From CADEFX01 sp050260355 (lineage in GTDB: Bacteria > Pseudomonadota > Alphaproteobacteria > Rhizobiales > Hyphomicrobiaceae), in the NCBI GenBank assembly GCA_050260355.1, contig JBLNBZ010000052.1, positions 1-24,055 on the forward strand: a stretch of DNA of 24,055 nt, in the 5' to 3' direction. Position 1 is the stretch's first letter, and every line of letters starts with the position of its first letter. The notes under the pieces are model-generated. The model was not told where the DNA came from and made no database searches. It was given only the letters and a program-made list of their open reading frames with translations. The position numbers were made by a program, and so were the translations under genes. Of this stretch, positions 14,921 through 23,416 are shown piece after piece.

Positions 14921-15790
14921 ATGAGCACTGTCGCCTTTCTTCTGACGCAGACCCTCAACTCCCTATCGCAAGCCGCACTGCTGTTCTTTCTTGGCGTCGG
15001 TCTGACGCTGATCTTCGGCATTATGCGGATCGTGAACTTCGCGCACGGCACCCTCTACATGCTTGGCGCATTCGTCGGTTATACGCTGGTGCAGGTCACG
15101 GGCAGCTTCTGGGTTGCACTGGTCGTCGCGCCGCTGGTCGTCGGAGCACTCGGCACCGCCTTTGAGCTCGCGATTTTGCGGCGCCTGTACGGGCGCGATG
15201 GCAGCACCTTTCTGATGGTAACCTTCGGCCTGGCGCTGGTTGTGGGCGACCTGGTGCGCCTGATCTGGGGCACTAACGCGCTGCAAGTGCCAGCGCCGGC
15301 GGCTCTGTCGGGAGTCGTGTTCGTGCTCGATGAGCCGCTGCCGGTCTATCGGCTGTTCCTGGCCGCAGCGGGCATAGTGGTTGCACTGGCGCTGTGGCAG
15401 TTTCTGGAGCGCACACGCCTCGGCCTGCTTATCCGAGCGACCTCGCAGAATGCCGAGATGGTGCACGCGCTCGGCGTCGACGTGAACATGGTGCGGTCGG
15501 GCGTGTTCGGCATCGGTTGCGCCTTGGCTGCACTGGGCGGCGTTCTGGCGGCGCCGCTCCTGTCCGCTTCGCTTGGTATGGCGGCGACGGTCATCATCGA
15601 TGCCTTCGTGATCGTCATCATCGGTGGCATGGGCAGCTTCCTGGGCTCGCTCATCGGAGCACTGCTCGTTGCCTTCGTGCAGGTGTTCGGCAGCTACTAC
15701 TTTCCGGACGGAGCGCTCGCCTTCATGTACTTGATCATGTTGGGCGTGCTGATCGTGCGTCCAGGCGGCCTCCTCGGCAAGGAGGCCTGA
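14921..15790 (+). CDS. livH: ABC transporter permease, LivH family
   Basis: The 289-residue inner-membrane protein has the LivH signature FGIMRIVNFAHGTLYMLGAFVGY near residue 30 and about eight hydrophobic segments. LGVDVNMVRSGVFGIGCALAALGGVLA and FVIVIIGGMGSFLGSLIGALLV form the coupling region that contacts the ATPases. It ends with RPGGLLGKE, typical of the family. ATG 14921 is chosen because the family N-terminus begins there. It is followed by livM after four bases. The symbol denotes family; the transported compound may not be leucine. Confidence 0.9.
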   Translation: MSTVAFLLTQTLNSLSQAALLFFLGVGLTLIFGIMRIVNFAHGTLYMLGAFVGYTLVQVTGSFWVALVVAPLVVGALGTAFELAILRRLYGRDGSTFLMVTFGLALVVGDLVRLIWGTNALQVPAPAALSGVVFVLDEPLPVYRLFLAAAGIVVALALWQFLERTRLGLLIRATSQNAEMVHALGVDVNMVRSGVFGIGCALAALGGVLAAPLLSASLGMAATVIIDAFVIVIIGGMGSFLGSLIGALLVAFVQVFGSYYFPDGALAFMYLIMLGVLIVRPGGLLGKEA

Positions 15791-15794
15791 GCCT

Positions 15795-16739
15795 ATGTCC
15801 GCACGGCTCTGGTTCGTTGCCGCGCTGCTGGTGCTCACCGCGGCACCGCTTGGTCTGCCGCCTTTCGCCATGACGCTGCTGACCGAGGCGCTCATTCTCG
15901 GCCTGTTCGCAATGAGCCTGGACCTGATGGTGGGCTATACCCGCCTCGTCTCGTTCGGCCATGCCGCCGCCTACGGCATCGGCGCGTATACCTCGGGATG
16001 GCTGCTCCTGCATACGGGAATGCCCACTCCCTTCGCCGTGTTCGCGGCCGCGCTGCTGTGCGGCGTCGTGGCCATTGGTGTGGCCTGGGTATGCACGCTG
16101 GCGACGGGTGTGTCGTTCGCCATGCTCACGCTGGCGTTCGCCCAGCTCCTTTATGCGATCGCGTTCAAGTGGACCAGTGTGACGGGAGGCTCGGACGGGC
16201 TTGCCGGCATCCCGCGAACTCCGGGTCCGTTCGGCATCACGGTCTTTGCCACCAAGGAAGGCTTTTACTACTTCGTGCTCATCTGCCTGGTGGCGGCGTT
16301 CCTGTTCTGCCGTGCGCTGGTGCGCTCGCCGTTCGGCATGGTGTTGCGCGGCATCCGCGAGAACGAGGCCAAGACGCTGGCGCTAGGCTACAACACGCGC
16401 CTGTACAAGATCGCGGTAGTGGCGCTGTCCTATGCACTCGGTGGCCTGGCCGGCGCGCTCTACGCCCCATTCGCGGGCTTCGCCAATACGGAGCTGCTGT
16501 TCTGGCTGCTGTCGGGGCAGGTGCTCATCATGGTGATCGTCGGCGGAGCGGGGACGCTCATAGGGCCGATCCTCGGAGCCGCCTTCTTCATGCTCGTGGA
16601 GCATCAGTTGAGCTCATATACGGAGGCATGGGCGCTGTTCTTCGGGGCAATCTTCATTGCCTTCGTGCTGTTTGCGCCGCAGGGCATCTGGGGGCTGGCC
16701 ACCGCCCGAAGGGGCAGCAGCACAGCGGCGGAAGGCTAG
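15795..16739 (+). CDS. livM: ABC transporter permease, LivM family
   Basis: The 314-residue membrane protein carries the LivM hallmarks GLFAMSLDLMVGYTRLVSFGHAAAYGIGAYTS, TGGSDGLAGIPR in the periplasmic loop, and RGIRENEAKTLALGYNTRLYK leading to the coupling segment LIMVIVGGAGTLIGPILGAAFF. It would form the channel with the LivH partner. The ATG at 15795 lies four bases after livH, and the next gene (livG) starts four bases after its stop, so the genes are one operon. Confidence 0.9.
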   Translation: MSARLWFVAALLVLTAAPLGLPPFAMTLLTEALILGLFAMSLDLMVGYTRLVSFGHAAAYGIGAYTSGWLLLHTGMPTPFAVFAAALLCGVVAIGVAWVCTLATGVSFAMLTLAFAQLLYAIAFKWTSVTGGSDGLAGIPRTPGPFGITVFATKEGFYYFVLICLVAAFLFCRALVRSPFGMVLRGIRENEAKTLALGYNTRLYKIAVVALSYALGGLAGALYAPFAGFANTELLFWLLSGQVLIMVIVGGAGTLIGPILGAAFFMLVEHQLSSYTEAWALFFGAIFIAFVLFAPQGIWGLATARRGSSTAAEG

Positions 16740-16743
16740 GCGC

Positions 16744-17493
16744 ATGGCGCTACTCGAGCTTGATGGATTGACCCGCCGCTACGGCGCACTCATCGCGGTG
16801 GACCGCGTCTCGATGCGGGTCGAGGCCGGCGAGGTTCGCGCCGTCATCGGTCCGAACGGCGCGGGCAAAACGACTCTTTTCCATCTGATCAGCGGCATCG
16901 TGAAGCCGACTGAGGGAGCCGTCCGCTTCAACGGACGCACGATCACGGGCATGCCGGCCCATCGCATCTGTCAGGGAGGCATGTCGCGCACCTTCCAGCT
17001 CACCGCACTGTTTCCCGAAATGACCGCACGCGAAAACGTGCGCCTGGCGGCACAAGCGCATCACGCGCAGCGCTGGCAGCCGCTCGGCGGCGCGGGCGTT
17101 TTCGCGCAGGCGCAGCGGCACGGCGATGAAGCCCTGGAGCAGCTCGGGCTCATGCCCATTGCCGACCGGCCGGCGGGGGTGCTTTCGCACGGCGATCAGC
17201 GCCTGCTCGAGGTGGCCATGGCGCTGGCGCAGCGCCCCCGCCTACTGCTGCTGGATGAGCCGACGCAGGGGCTGTCCGTGGAGGAGACCGGCCAGGCCGT
17301 CGAGACACTGGCGCGGTTCCTCGCGGACACGCGCGTGACGGTGCTGCTGGTCGAGCACGACATGGAAGTGGTGTTCCGCCTCGCCCACAAGATTTCAGTG
17401 CTGCACCGAGGCGCTGTTATCGCCGACGGCACACCCGATGAGGTCAAAGCCGACGCCCGCGTCCAGGAAGCCTATCTTGGAGGACTGGACTGA
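16744..17493 (+). CDS. livG: ABC transporter ATPase, LivG family
   Basis: The 249-residue ATPase has Walker A GPNGAGKTT (36-44), the family sequence MSRTFQLTALFPEMTARENVRLA, the signature loop as LSHGDQR (in place of LSGGQQ, a variation common in LivG), Walker B LLLLDEPT, and the H-loop VLLVEHDMEVV. It powers the transporter with LivF. ATG 16744 begins four bases after livM. Its stop TGA overlaps the start of livF by one base. Confidence 0.92.
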   Translation: MALLELDGLTRRYGALIAVDRVSMRVEAGEVRAVIGPNGAGKTTLFHLISGIVKPTEGAVRFNGRTITGMPAHRICQGGMSRTFQLTALFPEMTARENVRLAAQAHHAQRWQPLGGAGVFAQAQRHGDEALEQLGLMPIADRPAGVLSHGDQRLLEVAMALAQRPRLLLLDEPTQGLSVEETGQAVETLARFLADTRVTVLLVEHDMEVVFRLAHKISVLHRGAVIADGTPDEVKADARVQEAYLGGLD

Positions 17494-18188
17494 TGCTGGA
17501 GCTCCAGGGCTTGAACGCACATTACGGCGCGAGCCACATCCTGCATGGTGTGGACCTCGATGTAACACCCGGGCAGATATCAGCGGTGCTCGGGCGCAAC
17601 GGCGTTGGCAAAAGCACGACGGTCAAAACCATCATGGGCCTCGTGCGGCCCACGTCCGGCTGCGTGCGGCTCGGCGGCCAGGAAATCACCGGCTGGCTGC
17701 CTCACAGGGTAGCACGCGCCGGCGTTGCCTACGTTCCAGAGGGGCGCCTGATCTTTCCCGATCTGACGGTGATCGAGAATATCAAGGTGGCCCAGCGCAC
17801 GCCGGCCAAAGCGTGGCCAATCGACCGTCTCTTGGAGTTGTTTCCATCCCTGGCGGAACGGGCGGGGAATAAAGGCTCCCAACTCTCCGGCGGCGAGCAG
17901 CAGATGCTTGCCATCGCGCGTGCCCTTGTCAGCGATCCGCAGGTGATTTTACTCGACGAGCCGAGCCAGGGGTTGGCGCCGCTGGTGGTGCGAGAGCTGG
18001 CGCGGGTCATACGTCTGTTATGCGAGAGCGGCGTGACGATCCTGTTGATCGAGCAGAACCTGAAGCTGGCGGAGGCGGTCGCCGGTCGGCTCCACATCAT
18101 GGTCAAAGGGCGCGTCGTGTACTCGGCAACGCCTCAAGCCTTCCGCGCCGAGGAGGACGCCATCCGCAGGCGTTACCTAACCGTCTAG
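17493..18188 (+). CDS. livF: ABC transporter ATPase, LivF family
   Basis: The 231-residue ATPase shows Walker A GRNGVGKST (34-42), the LivF-specific GVAYVPEGRLIFPDLTVIENI, the signature LSGGEQQMLAIARAL, Walker B VILLDEPSQGLAP and the H-loop region ILLIEQNLK. It is the last gene of the Liv-type operon; the TGATG overlap with livG indicates translational coupling. No further gene follows on the strand for 400 bases. Confidence 0.92.
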   Translation: MLELQGLNAHYGASHILHGVDLDVTPGQISAVLGRNGVGKSTTVKTIMGLVRPTSGCVRLGGQEITGWLPHRVARAGVAYVPEGRLIFPDLTVIENIKVAQRTPAKAWPIDRLLELFPSLAERAGNKGSQLSGGEQQMLAIARALVSDPQVILLDEPSQGLAPLVVRELARVIRLLCESGVTILLIEQNLKLAEAVAGRLHIMVKGRVVYSATPQAFRAEEDAIRRRYLTV

Positions 18189-18588
18189 TTTGCGTGCTGG
18201 TTCCGCCAGATATGAGGTTCCGTCAAGCCGCAACGACGCTGGCAGGCTCGCAGGACCTGCCGAAGAAAAGGCTGCCGATGACGCTCCGCGATCGGTCTGT
18301 CAAAATCCCTGACGCATAACCAGCCTGCGCGTCCTGACGTTGGGCGAGGACCAATTTTGCGCGAACGCGGCGCCTTTTGGCAGCCTCCGCCGTGAACTGC
18401 TGCCGCGGCAGCGCGTGCTAAGCGTTTGCTCGTCGCCGCAATACCGTCTACTCTTCCTTTTACGGCGTGCTCGGCGCGGACTTTATGGTTCAGAGGTATT
18501 CGGGCGCCTCCCCCTTTGGCCGAGCGACTTCAGAGTTCTTCCTCCAGCCACCGTTTCCCGACGGCCTGGGGTAAACAGTCTGGTGGAT
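18189..18588. other. Intergenic region between livF and the histidine kinase
   Basis: Four hundred bases without a supported gene. An inverted repeat GGCAGG-N9-CCTGCC (18241-18261) could end the liv transcript, but no T-run follows. A perfect 14-base palindrome GCTGCCGCGGCAGC lies at 18399-18412. The kinase frame is open back to 18340, but that part does not resemble any domain. Confidence 0.4.
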
Positions 18589-20133
18589 ATGTCCGAGAGT
18601 AAGCTCGCCGAACGAAACCTTGCCAAACATCTGGAAGAGCAGCGCACGCTGTTCGAGCTGACCAACAGCTTGTTCCGCGCAAACGGCGCAGACGCGGTGT
18701 TCGACGCGGCACTTGACGCCATATTGCAAGCATTGTGCTGCCAACGGGCGTCTATTCTCCTTTGCGACGATTCCGGTGCGATGAAGTTCGTCGCGTGGCG
18801 GCGTTTATCGGAAGGCTACCGACAGGCGGTCGAAGGACATTCCCCATGGACCCCGAATACCGAAGATCCTCAACCCATTTGCATTGAAGACGTGAGCTGC
18901 GCCCGACTGGAGGATTGGCTGGAGGCGACGATCAGGATTGAGGGAATCTTCGCAACCGCCTTCATTCCTCTCGTCGCTAAGGGCGAGCTCATCGGCAAGC
19001 TCGCAGCATATTATGATAATCCCCATGTGTTCAGCGATGCTGAAATCGATCTTGCCATCACAATCGCTCGTCAGCTTGTATTCGGTTTGCAGCGCATGCG
19101 GGCCGAAAAGGAGCGGGCCCTCGCTGAGCAAGAATCCCGGCTGCTGACCGCGATCGTCGAGGCTTCCCATGACGCAATCATCAGCAAGGACCTCAACGGC
19201 ATCATCACAAGCTGGAATCTCGGAGCGGAGCAGTTGTTCGGCTACTCGCCGGAAGAGGTGATCGGCAAGTCGATCACTATTTTGATCCCGCTGGAGCGCC
19301 GCAACGAAGAAATCGAGATCCTGGGGCGGATTCGCCGCGGAGAGCGCGTCGAGCACTTTGAGACGGTGAGATTGCGCAAGGATGGCACGCGCATCGACAT
19401 CTCGCTGCGAATCTCGCCCGTGCTGGATGCAACGGGAAAGGTCGTCGGCGCATCAAAGATCGCCCGCGATATAACCGAGAAGAAGCAGGCGCAGGCTCGC
19501 CAAGAGCTGCTGACCAGCGAAATACACCATCGGACGAAGAACTTGCTCGCCGTGGTGCAAGCGGTTGTCTCACGAAGCTTCGAGAACAAGCAGACAGTAG
19601 CGGAAGCGAAAGATGCCATCCTCAGCCGCCTTCAGGCCTTGGCTCAGACCCATGACCTGCTGATCGACCGCAATTGGAAGGCAGCCGATATGGCGCAAGT
19701 CGTGCGGATGGAAATGAGCGCCTATGCTGACCGCGTCACGATTGACGGACCAAGCATTAGTTTGAATGCAAGGGCCGCGCAGAACTTCGCGCTTGCCCTG
19801 CATGAGCTTGCGACGAACGCTGCGAAGTACGGAGCGTTATCCAATTCGACTGGTCGCGTCCAGATAACCTGGAGCGTGCAGCGTGAGAGCGGTTCAAGTC
19901 AGTTTGCCTTTCGTTGGCAGGAAATCGGCGGGCCACGGGTGGTCGCATCGACGAGGAAAGGCTTCGGCAGCACTGTGCTGGTCTACGTGATGCGCGAGTA
20001 CTTCGACCCTCCACCACAAATAGCCTTTGAGCCGGGCGGCGTAGTGTATGAATTGAGAGGAGCTTTGGACGCGATAGCGGTCGAGGACCCGCCGAAGTCC
20101 GGAACTCCTAAGACGGCCGGCTACAATTCCTGA
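18589..20133 (+). CDS. GAF-PAS HWE-family histidine kinase
   Basis: The 514-residue soluble sensor kinase has a GAF domain (about 20-168), a PAS domain (about 183-297: EASHDAIISKDLNGIITSWN, FGYSPEEVIGKS, then the PAC tail), and an HWE catalytic part. The phospho-accepting His314 lies in EIHHRTKNLLAVVQAV, the N-box is HELATNAAKYGALS with Asn410, and WQE at 443-445 is the family's W-x-E. No transmembrane segment is seen, so it senses a cytoplasmic cue; HWE kinases often feed alphaproteobacterial light, redox or general stress pathways. No response regulator is adjacent. ATG 18589 starts the conserved part; GTG 18583 is an alternative. Confidence 0.85.
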   Translation: MSESKLAERNLAKHLEEQRTLFELTNSLFRANGADAVFDAALDAILQALCCQRASILLCDDSGAMKFVAWRRLSEGYRQAVEGHSPWTPNTEDPQPICIEDVSCARLEDWLEATIRIEGIFATAFIPLVAKGELIGKLAAYYDNPHVFSDAEIDLAITIARQLVFGLQRMRAEKERALAEQESRLLTAIVEASHDAIISKDLNGIITSWNLGAEQLFGYSPEEVIGKSITILIPLERRNEEIEILGRIRRGERVEHFETVRLRKDGTRIDISLRISPVLDATGKVVGASKIARDITEKKQAQARQELLTSEIHHRTKNLLAVVQAVVSRSFENKQTVAEAKDAILSRLQALAQTHDLLIDRNWKAADMAQVVRMEMSAYADRVTIDGPSISLNARAAQNFALALHELATNAAKYGALSNSTGRVQITWSVQRESGSSQFAFRWQEIGGPRVVASTRKGFGSTVLVYVMREYFDPPPQIAFEPGGVVYELRGALDAIAVEDPPKSGTPKTAGYNS

Positions 20134-20142
20134 CGCGTCAGG
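20129..20142. promoter_or_regulatory. 14-base palindrome at the kinase stop
   Basis: CCTGACGCGTCAGG is perfectly palindromic and includes the kinase stop codon. It sits between convergent genes, where a terminator is expected, but it lacks a loop and T-run, so its role is open. Confidence 0.2.
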
Positions 20143-20216
20143 TACCGGGCCCTCGATCTCTATCCCGATCCGGAGAGGCATCTTGCAGGCGACAGTCGGC
20201 TTCGCTCGAGGAGGGC

Positions 20217-21365
20217 CTACAGACCCAGCCAGCGGGCAATGATATTGCGCTGGATGTCGTTGGTACCTGAGTAGAGCAGGCCGGGAATAGCATCCCGCAG
20301 CGCGCGCTCGGCGCCATACTCCGACATCGCTCCGTATCCGCCGAGGACCCGTACGGTGTCGAGCGCCGTTTCGACGAGGGCTTCGCTGGCAAACAGCTTG
20401 GCAACTGCAGCGTCCAAACCGACCGTTCGCGACGTTTCGAGCCGGCTCGCGGCGCGGTAGGTGAGCAACCGCGCCGCCTCGAGGCGAACCTTCATGTCGG
20501 CGATCCGGTGCGCCACGGCCTGATGCCGCCCAATCGGCAGTCCGGACGACTTCCGCGTCCGCGCATAGTCGACCGCCTTCTCCAAGAGCCGCTCCATGAC
20601 GCCGAGATGGCCCGCAACCAGGCAGGCGCGCTCCCACTCCATGGATTGGTTGAAGATGGGTCCGCCAGCGCCAACCGAGCCGACTACTGCACTCGACGGA
20701 ACGCGAACCCCATCGAACACCAACTCGCCGATCGGGCAGGTGCGCAGTCCGATCTTCTTGAAGACCTGCCCCTTCGTGAAGCCAGGGGTGCCTGACTCGA
20801 CCAGAAACGCGGTGATTCCTCCGAGATATCCCTTTCCCGGATCGGTCACTGCGTAGACGAGCGCAAGATCCGCGACCGGGCCATTGGAGCTGAATGTCTT
20901 GACGCCGTTGATGATGAAACCGTCGCCGTCTGGCGCCGCGCGTGTCTTCATCGCGAATGGGTCGGAGCCGCTCTCCGGTTCCGTCATCGCGTTGACGGCA
21001 ATCATCCGGCCGGTGCACAGCTCGGGCAGGTAGCGCTGTTTCTGCTCCGCGCTGCCGTGCTTCCAAATGGGCACGACGCAGGCGAGTAGATGCGCGCAAA
21101 TCGCAAATACCAAACCGCCGTCCTCGCATCCGTAGCCGAGCGCCTCGATGGCGAGAGCGGTCGAAAGAGGATCAGTGCCGCTTCCCCCGTACTCCTCCGG
21201 GACAGGAAGTCCTTGCAGTCCCGTTTCTCCACACTTGAGCCAAAGCTCCTTCGAAAAGGCGTGCTGCTCGTCGCGCTCCAACGCTCCAGGGCTCAGCTCC
21301 TTCTGGGCGAAGCGGATGATGTGATCGCGCAGCGCCCTCTGGGACTCGCTCAGGGAGAAATCCAC
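20217..21365 (-). CDS. Acyl-CoA-dehydrogenase-like flavoprotein, candidate prolyl-carrier-protein dehydrogenase
   Basis: The 382-residue protein has an acyl-CoA dehydrogenase fold: MTEPESGSDPFAM, GVKTFSSNGPVAD, and C-terminal VLGGYGAMSEYGAERALRDA. At the usual catalytic Glu site (YEGT) it has Ser366 (YSGTNDIQRN). A Glu instead lies in MEWERACLVAG (Glu245), the position used by isovaleryl-CoA dehydrogenase (LDLERLVLAGG), a placement I also expect for prolyl-carrier dehydrogenases such as PltE and RedW. Length agrees with these. The start is GTG 21365, sharing one base with the TAG stop of the adenylation gene (TAGTG), so the two are translationally coupled. Proposed role: oxidise carrier-bound prolyl to pyrrole-2-carboxyl. 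An ordinary acyl-CoA dehydrogenase is the alternative. Confidence 0.78.
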   Translation of the reverse strand: MDFSLSESQRALRDHIIRFAQKELSPGALERDEQHAFSKELWLKCGETGLQGLPVPEEYGGSGTDPLSTALAIEALGYGCEDGGLVFAICAHLLACVVPIWKHGSAEQKQRYLPELCTGRMIAVNAMTEPESGSDPFAMKTRAAPDGDGFIINGVKTFSSNGPVADLALVYAVTDPGKGYLGGITAFLVESGTPGFTKGQVFKKIGLRTCPIGELVFDGVRVPSSAVVGSVGAGGPIFNQSMEWERACLVAGHLGVMERLLEKAVDYARTRKSSGLPIGRHQAVAHRIADMKVRLEAARLLTYRAASRLETSRTVGLDAAVAKLFASEALVETALDTVRVLGGYGAMSEYGAERALRDAIPGLLYSGTNDIQRNIIARWLGL

Positions 21366-22894
21366 TATGCAAGCCCTCTCAGGCGTTGATAATCGATCTT
21401 GTCGGTTGAGGTCTTTGGCAGCTCCGCCAGGACGGAGATGCGATCGGGGACCATGTAAAGCGGAAGATTCTGCGAGCAAAACTGCTTGAGCTTGACGACG
21501 GAGGCGGGTTCCTCCTCCGTCCACGCGATGAATGCATGGACATAAATCTCGCCAGCCTCGTTCGTCGCGGCGATCACGGCCGCCTCTGGAATCGCCGGAT
21601 GACGATGGAGGGCCGCCTCGATCTCGCCGAGCTCCACACGATAGCCCCGGCGCTTTACCATGCGATCCCGCCGCCCGAGGAATAGGTAATCACCGGATAC
21701 GCCTTCTCGCACGATGTCACCGGTCCGATACCATTGCTTGCCGCCCTCGGACAGGAACGCACGGGCGTTCTGGTCGGGCAGGTTCCAATAGCCCAGCATG
21801 ACCGACCCGCCGGCCACGATCAATTCACCCTCCTCGCCGCGCGGCGCCTCGGTATCGCTGGCAAGCACGACGCGCGTCTGGTCGCCGGAGCACGCGCGGC
21901 CGATCGGCAGCGTCTCCGCGTCGTCGCTATCGATCTGCTTGGGCAGCTTGAAATAGGTGCACACGTTCGTCTCGGTCGGCCCGTACAAATTGTAGTAGAC
22001 CGGATGTGGCCAGCGAGACATCAACGCGCGCAGATGCTTAATGGGAAACACCTCGCCCGCAAACAGGACGAGACGCAGCGACGAGCAGTCGAAAGCTTCC
22101 AGTTTACCGTGCTCGACCAGCATGCGCAGGATGGAAGGAGTCGAATACCAAACCGTAATGCGCCGCTCGGCGATGAGCTTCGTGAGAGTACCTGGCTGCT
22201 TGCCGGCGTCCGATCCGATCAGAACCACTGAAGCACCGTGCTTAATCGGAACGTAGATATCGAGAATCGAAAGATCGAAATGAAACGGGGCATGCGAGCT
22301 GAAACGGTCGCGAGGCGTGGGCTTGAACTCCTCGGAGCACCAGTCGACGAAGCTCATCGCCGTCGCGTGCGAATGCATCACCCCTTTCGGCAGGCCGGTC
22401 GAGCCCGACGTGTAGAGGATATATGCCAGATCGCGCTCCGCCGCGGCGCTTGCGCGACCGGAGCGTTCCGGCACGAGAATGAGAAGCCCGTCCATGCCCA
22501 CGCCTGATAGCGGAAACGGGTGTCGGCTCCAGCCCTCGTGCCCCAATTCACCGTGAAGAGCATCGACGTTGGCGCCGAACGCGACGATCGCCTTCACCTC
22601 GCAGTTGTTGAAGATGAAACCATTGCGCTGCGCGGGTGCGCTGTAGTCGACGGGGACGTAAGCCGCGCCAGCCTTCAGGATTCCGAAAATGGAGACCAGC
22701 GCACCAATCGATTTCGGCACGCACAGTCCAACGCGGTCACCTTTGCCCACGCCGATCGAAACCAAAGCGCGCGCCACGTCGTCGGCGAACCGATCGAGGT
22801 CCTTGTATGAGATGGCATTACCAGCGACATCCATCGCGGCAACCGCCTCCGGGGTGCGCGCGGCACTCGCCACCAGAAGCTCGTCCAGGCGCAT
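21365..22894 (-). CDS. Stand-alone adenylation protein with proline specificity code (PltF/RedM-like)
   Basis: This 509-residue NRPS-type adenylation protein has no fused carrier or condensation domain. It shows A3 ILYTSGSTGLPKG (159-171), A5 NLYGPTETN (302-310), and the A10 lysine as STDKIDY (Lys499). Reading the binding-pocket positions by hand against PheA gives Asp207, Leu208, Leu211, Tyr250, Leu277, Ala279, Leu303, Val311, Cys312: D-L-L-Y-L-A-L-V-C. As I recall, that is the L-proline code of enzymes feeding pyrrole-2-carboxyl carriers (PltF, RedM, CloN4), unlike the code of ordinary proline modules. RFSSHAPFHFDLS is also familiar from that group. It would load proline on the divergent carrier protein. 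ATG 22894 has AAGGGAGAG upstream. Confidence 0.85.
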   Translation of the reverse strand: MRLDELLVASAARTPEAVAAMDVAGNAISYKDLDRFADDVARALVSIGVGKGDRVGLCVPKSIGALVSIFGILKAGAAYVPVDYSAPAQRNGFIFNNCEVKAIVAFGANVDALHGELGHEGWSRHPFPLSGVGMDGLLILVPERSGRASAAAERDLAYILYTSGSTGLPKGVMHSHATAMSFVDWCSEEFKPTPRDRFSSHAPFHFDLSILDIYVPIKHGASVVLIGSDAGKQPGTLTKLIAERRITVWYSTPSILRMLVEHGKLEAFDCSSLRLVLFAGEVFPIKHLRALMSRWPHPVYYNLYGPTETNVCTYFKLPKQIDSDDAETLPIGRACSGDQTRVVLASDTEAPRGEEGELIVAGGSVMLGYWNLPDQNARAFLSEGGKQWYRTGDIVREGVSGDYLFLGRRDRMVKRRGYRVELGEIEAALHRHPAIPEAAVIAATNEAGEIYVHAFIAWTEEEPASVVKLKQFCSQNLPLYMVPDRISVLAELPKTSTDKIDYQRLRGLA

Positions 22895-22972
22895 GTGCGC
22901 TCTCCCTTCGCGTGCCGCCGCCTGCAGCTGACGGCATCTGCCCGAGACAAGTTCAATGCAGGTATGCTAGTT

Positions 22973-22984
22973 CTCCGTGCGGAG
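22973..22984. promoter_or_regulatory. Dyad in the divergent promoter of the proline-loading locus
   Basis: CTCCG-TG-CGGAG lies in the 206-base gap between the adenylation gene (start 22894) and the carrier gene (start 23101). A possible -10, TATGCT, lies a few bases before it on the plus strand. It is short, so chance is possible. Confidence 0.3.
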
Positions 22985-23100
22985 CAACCTCCACATTCGG
23001 TTGTGGCCTCCCTCCAAAAGGGACCGTTGCCGGTCGCGGGCGACATCGCTTGAATGGCACCCGGCGAAAATTCTCAGTCCAATTCGGGCCTTTCCCTCTA

Positions 23101-23370
23101 GTGACGGAGAGAACATTGAGCAGGGAGGAAATCAAGCTGGCGATCCGGGATTATGTCGTTAAGGAATTTCTGCCGGGCGAGGCCCCCGAGAGCCTTACCA
23201 GCGATACGAAGCTGTTCAGCGACGGAATTCTCGACTCGCTCGCAAGCCTGAAGCTGGTCTCCTACCTGGAGGAGCAGTTCGGCGTGACGATCGAGGCGCA
23301 CGAGGTCGATGTGGATCACTTGGATACCCTCGACACGATTGCGGACATGGTAATCGGCAAGATCAGCTAG
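23101..23370 (+). CDS. Stand-alone acyl/peptidyl carrier protein
   Basis: The 89-residue, acidic, helical protein has the phosphopantetheine site Ser46 in SDGILDSLASLKLVSYLEEQFG, the classical DSL motif followed by helix 2. The C-terminal DTIADMV helix is also typical. The size and lack of fusion fit discrete carriers such as PltL or DltC. It is divergent from the adenylation and dehydrogenase genes and 46 bases ahead of a membrane protein. The start is uncertain: GTG 23101 has no clear ribosome-binding site, while TTG 23116 has GGAGA five bases upstream; both give the complete carrier fold. The long open frame upstream runs through the divergent promoter and is rejected. Confidence 0.85.
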   Translation: MTERTLSREEIKLAIRDYVVKEFLPGEAPESLTSDTKLFSDGILDSLASLKLVSYLEEQFGVTIEAHEVDVDHLDTLDTIADMVIGKIS

Positions 23371-23416
23371 CCATAAGATCTGCTGCAGTCTGCGTTTTGA
23401 GGGAGGGAACACGGAC

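Noticed and set aside
14963..15895. 310-codon open frame on the minus strand
   Set aside because: It is the antisense shadow of the LivH permease, with His/Asp/Gln-rich composition expected from hydrophobic codons read backwards.
18340..18588. N-terminal extension of the histidine kinase
   Set aside because: The frame is open, but there is no domain similarity or ribosome-binding site, and conserved sequence starts near 18589.
19894..21129. 411-codon open frame on the minus strand
   Set aside because: It overlaps the acyl-CoA-dehydrogenase gene in another frame and runs antisense into the kinase; the sequence is Arg-rich and low in family features.
22636..23100. Long N-terminal extension of the carrier protein
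   Set aside because: It overlaps the start of the divergent adenylation gene and is Arg/Pro-rich without any carrier or other domain.
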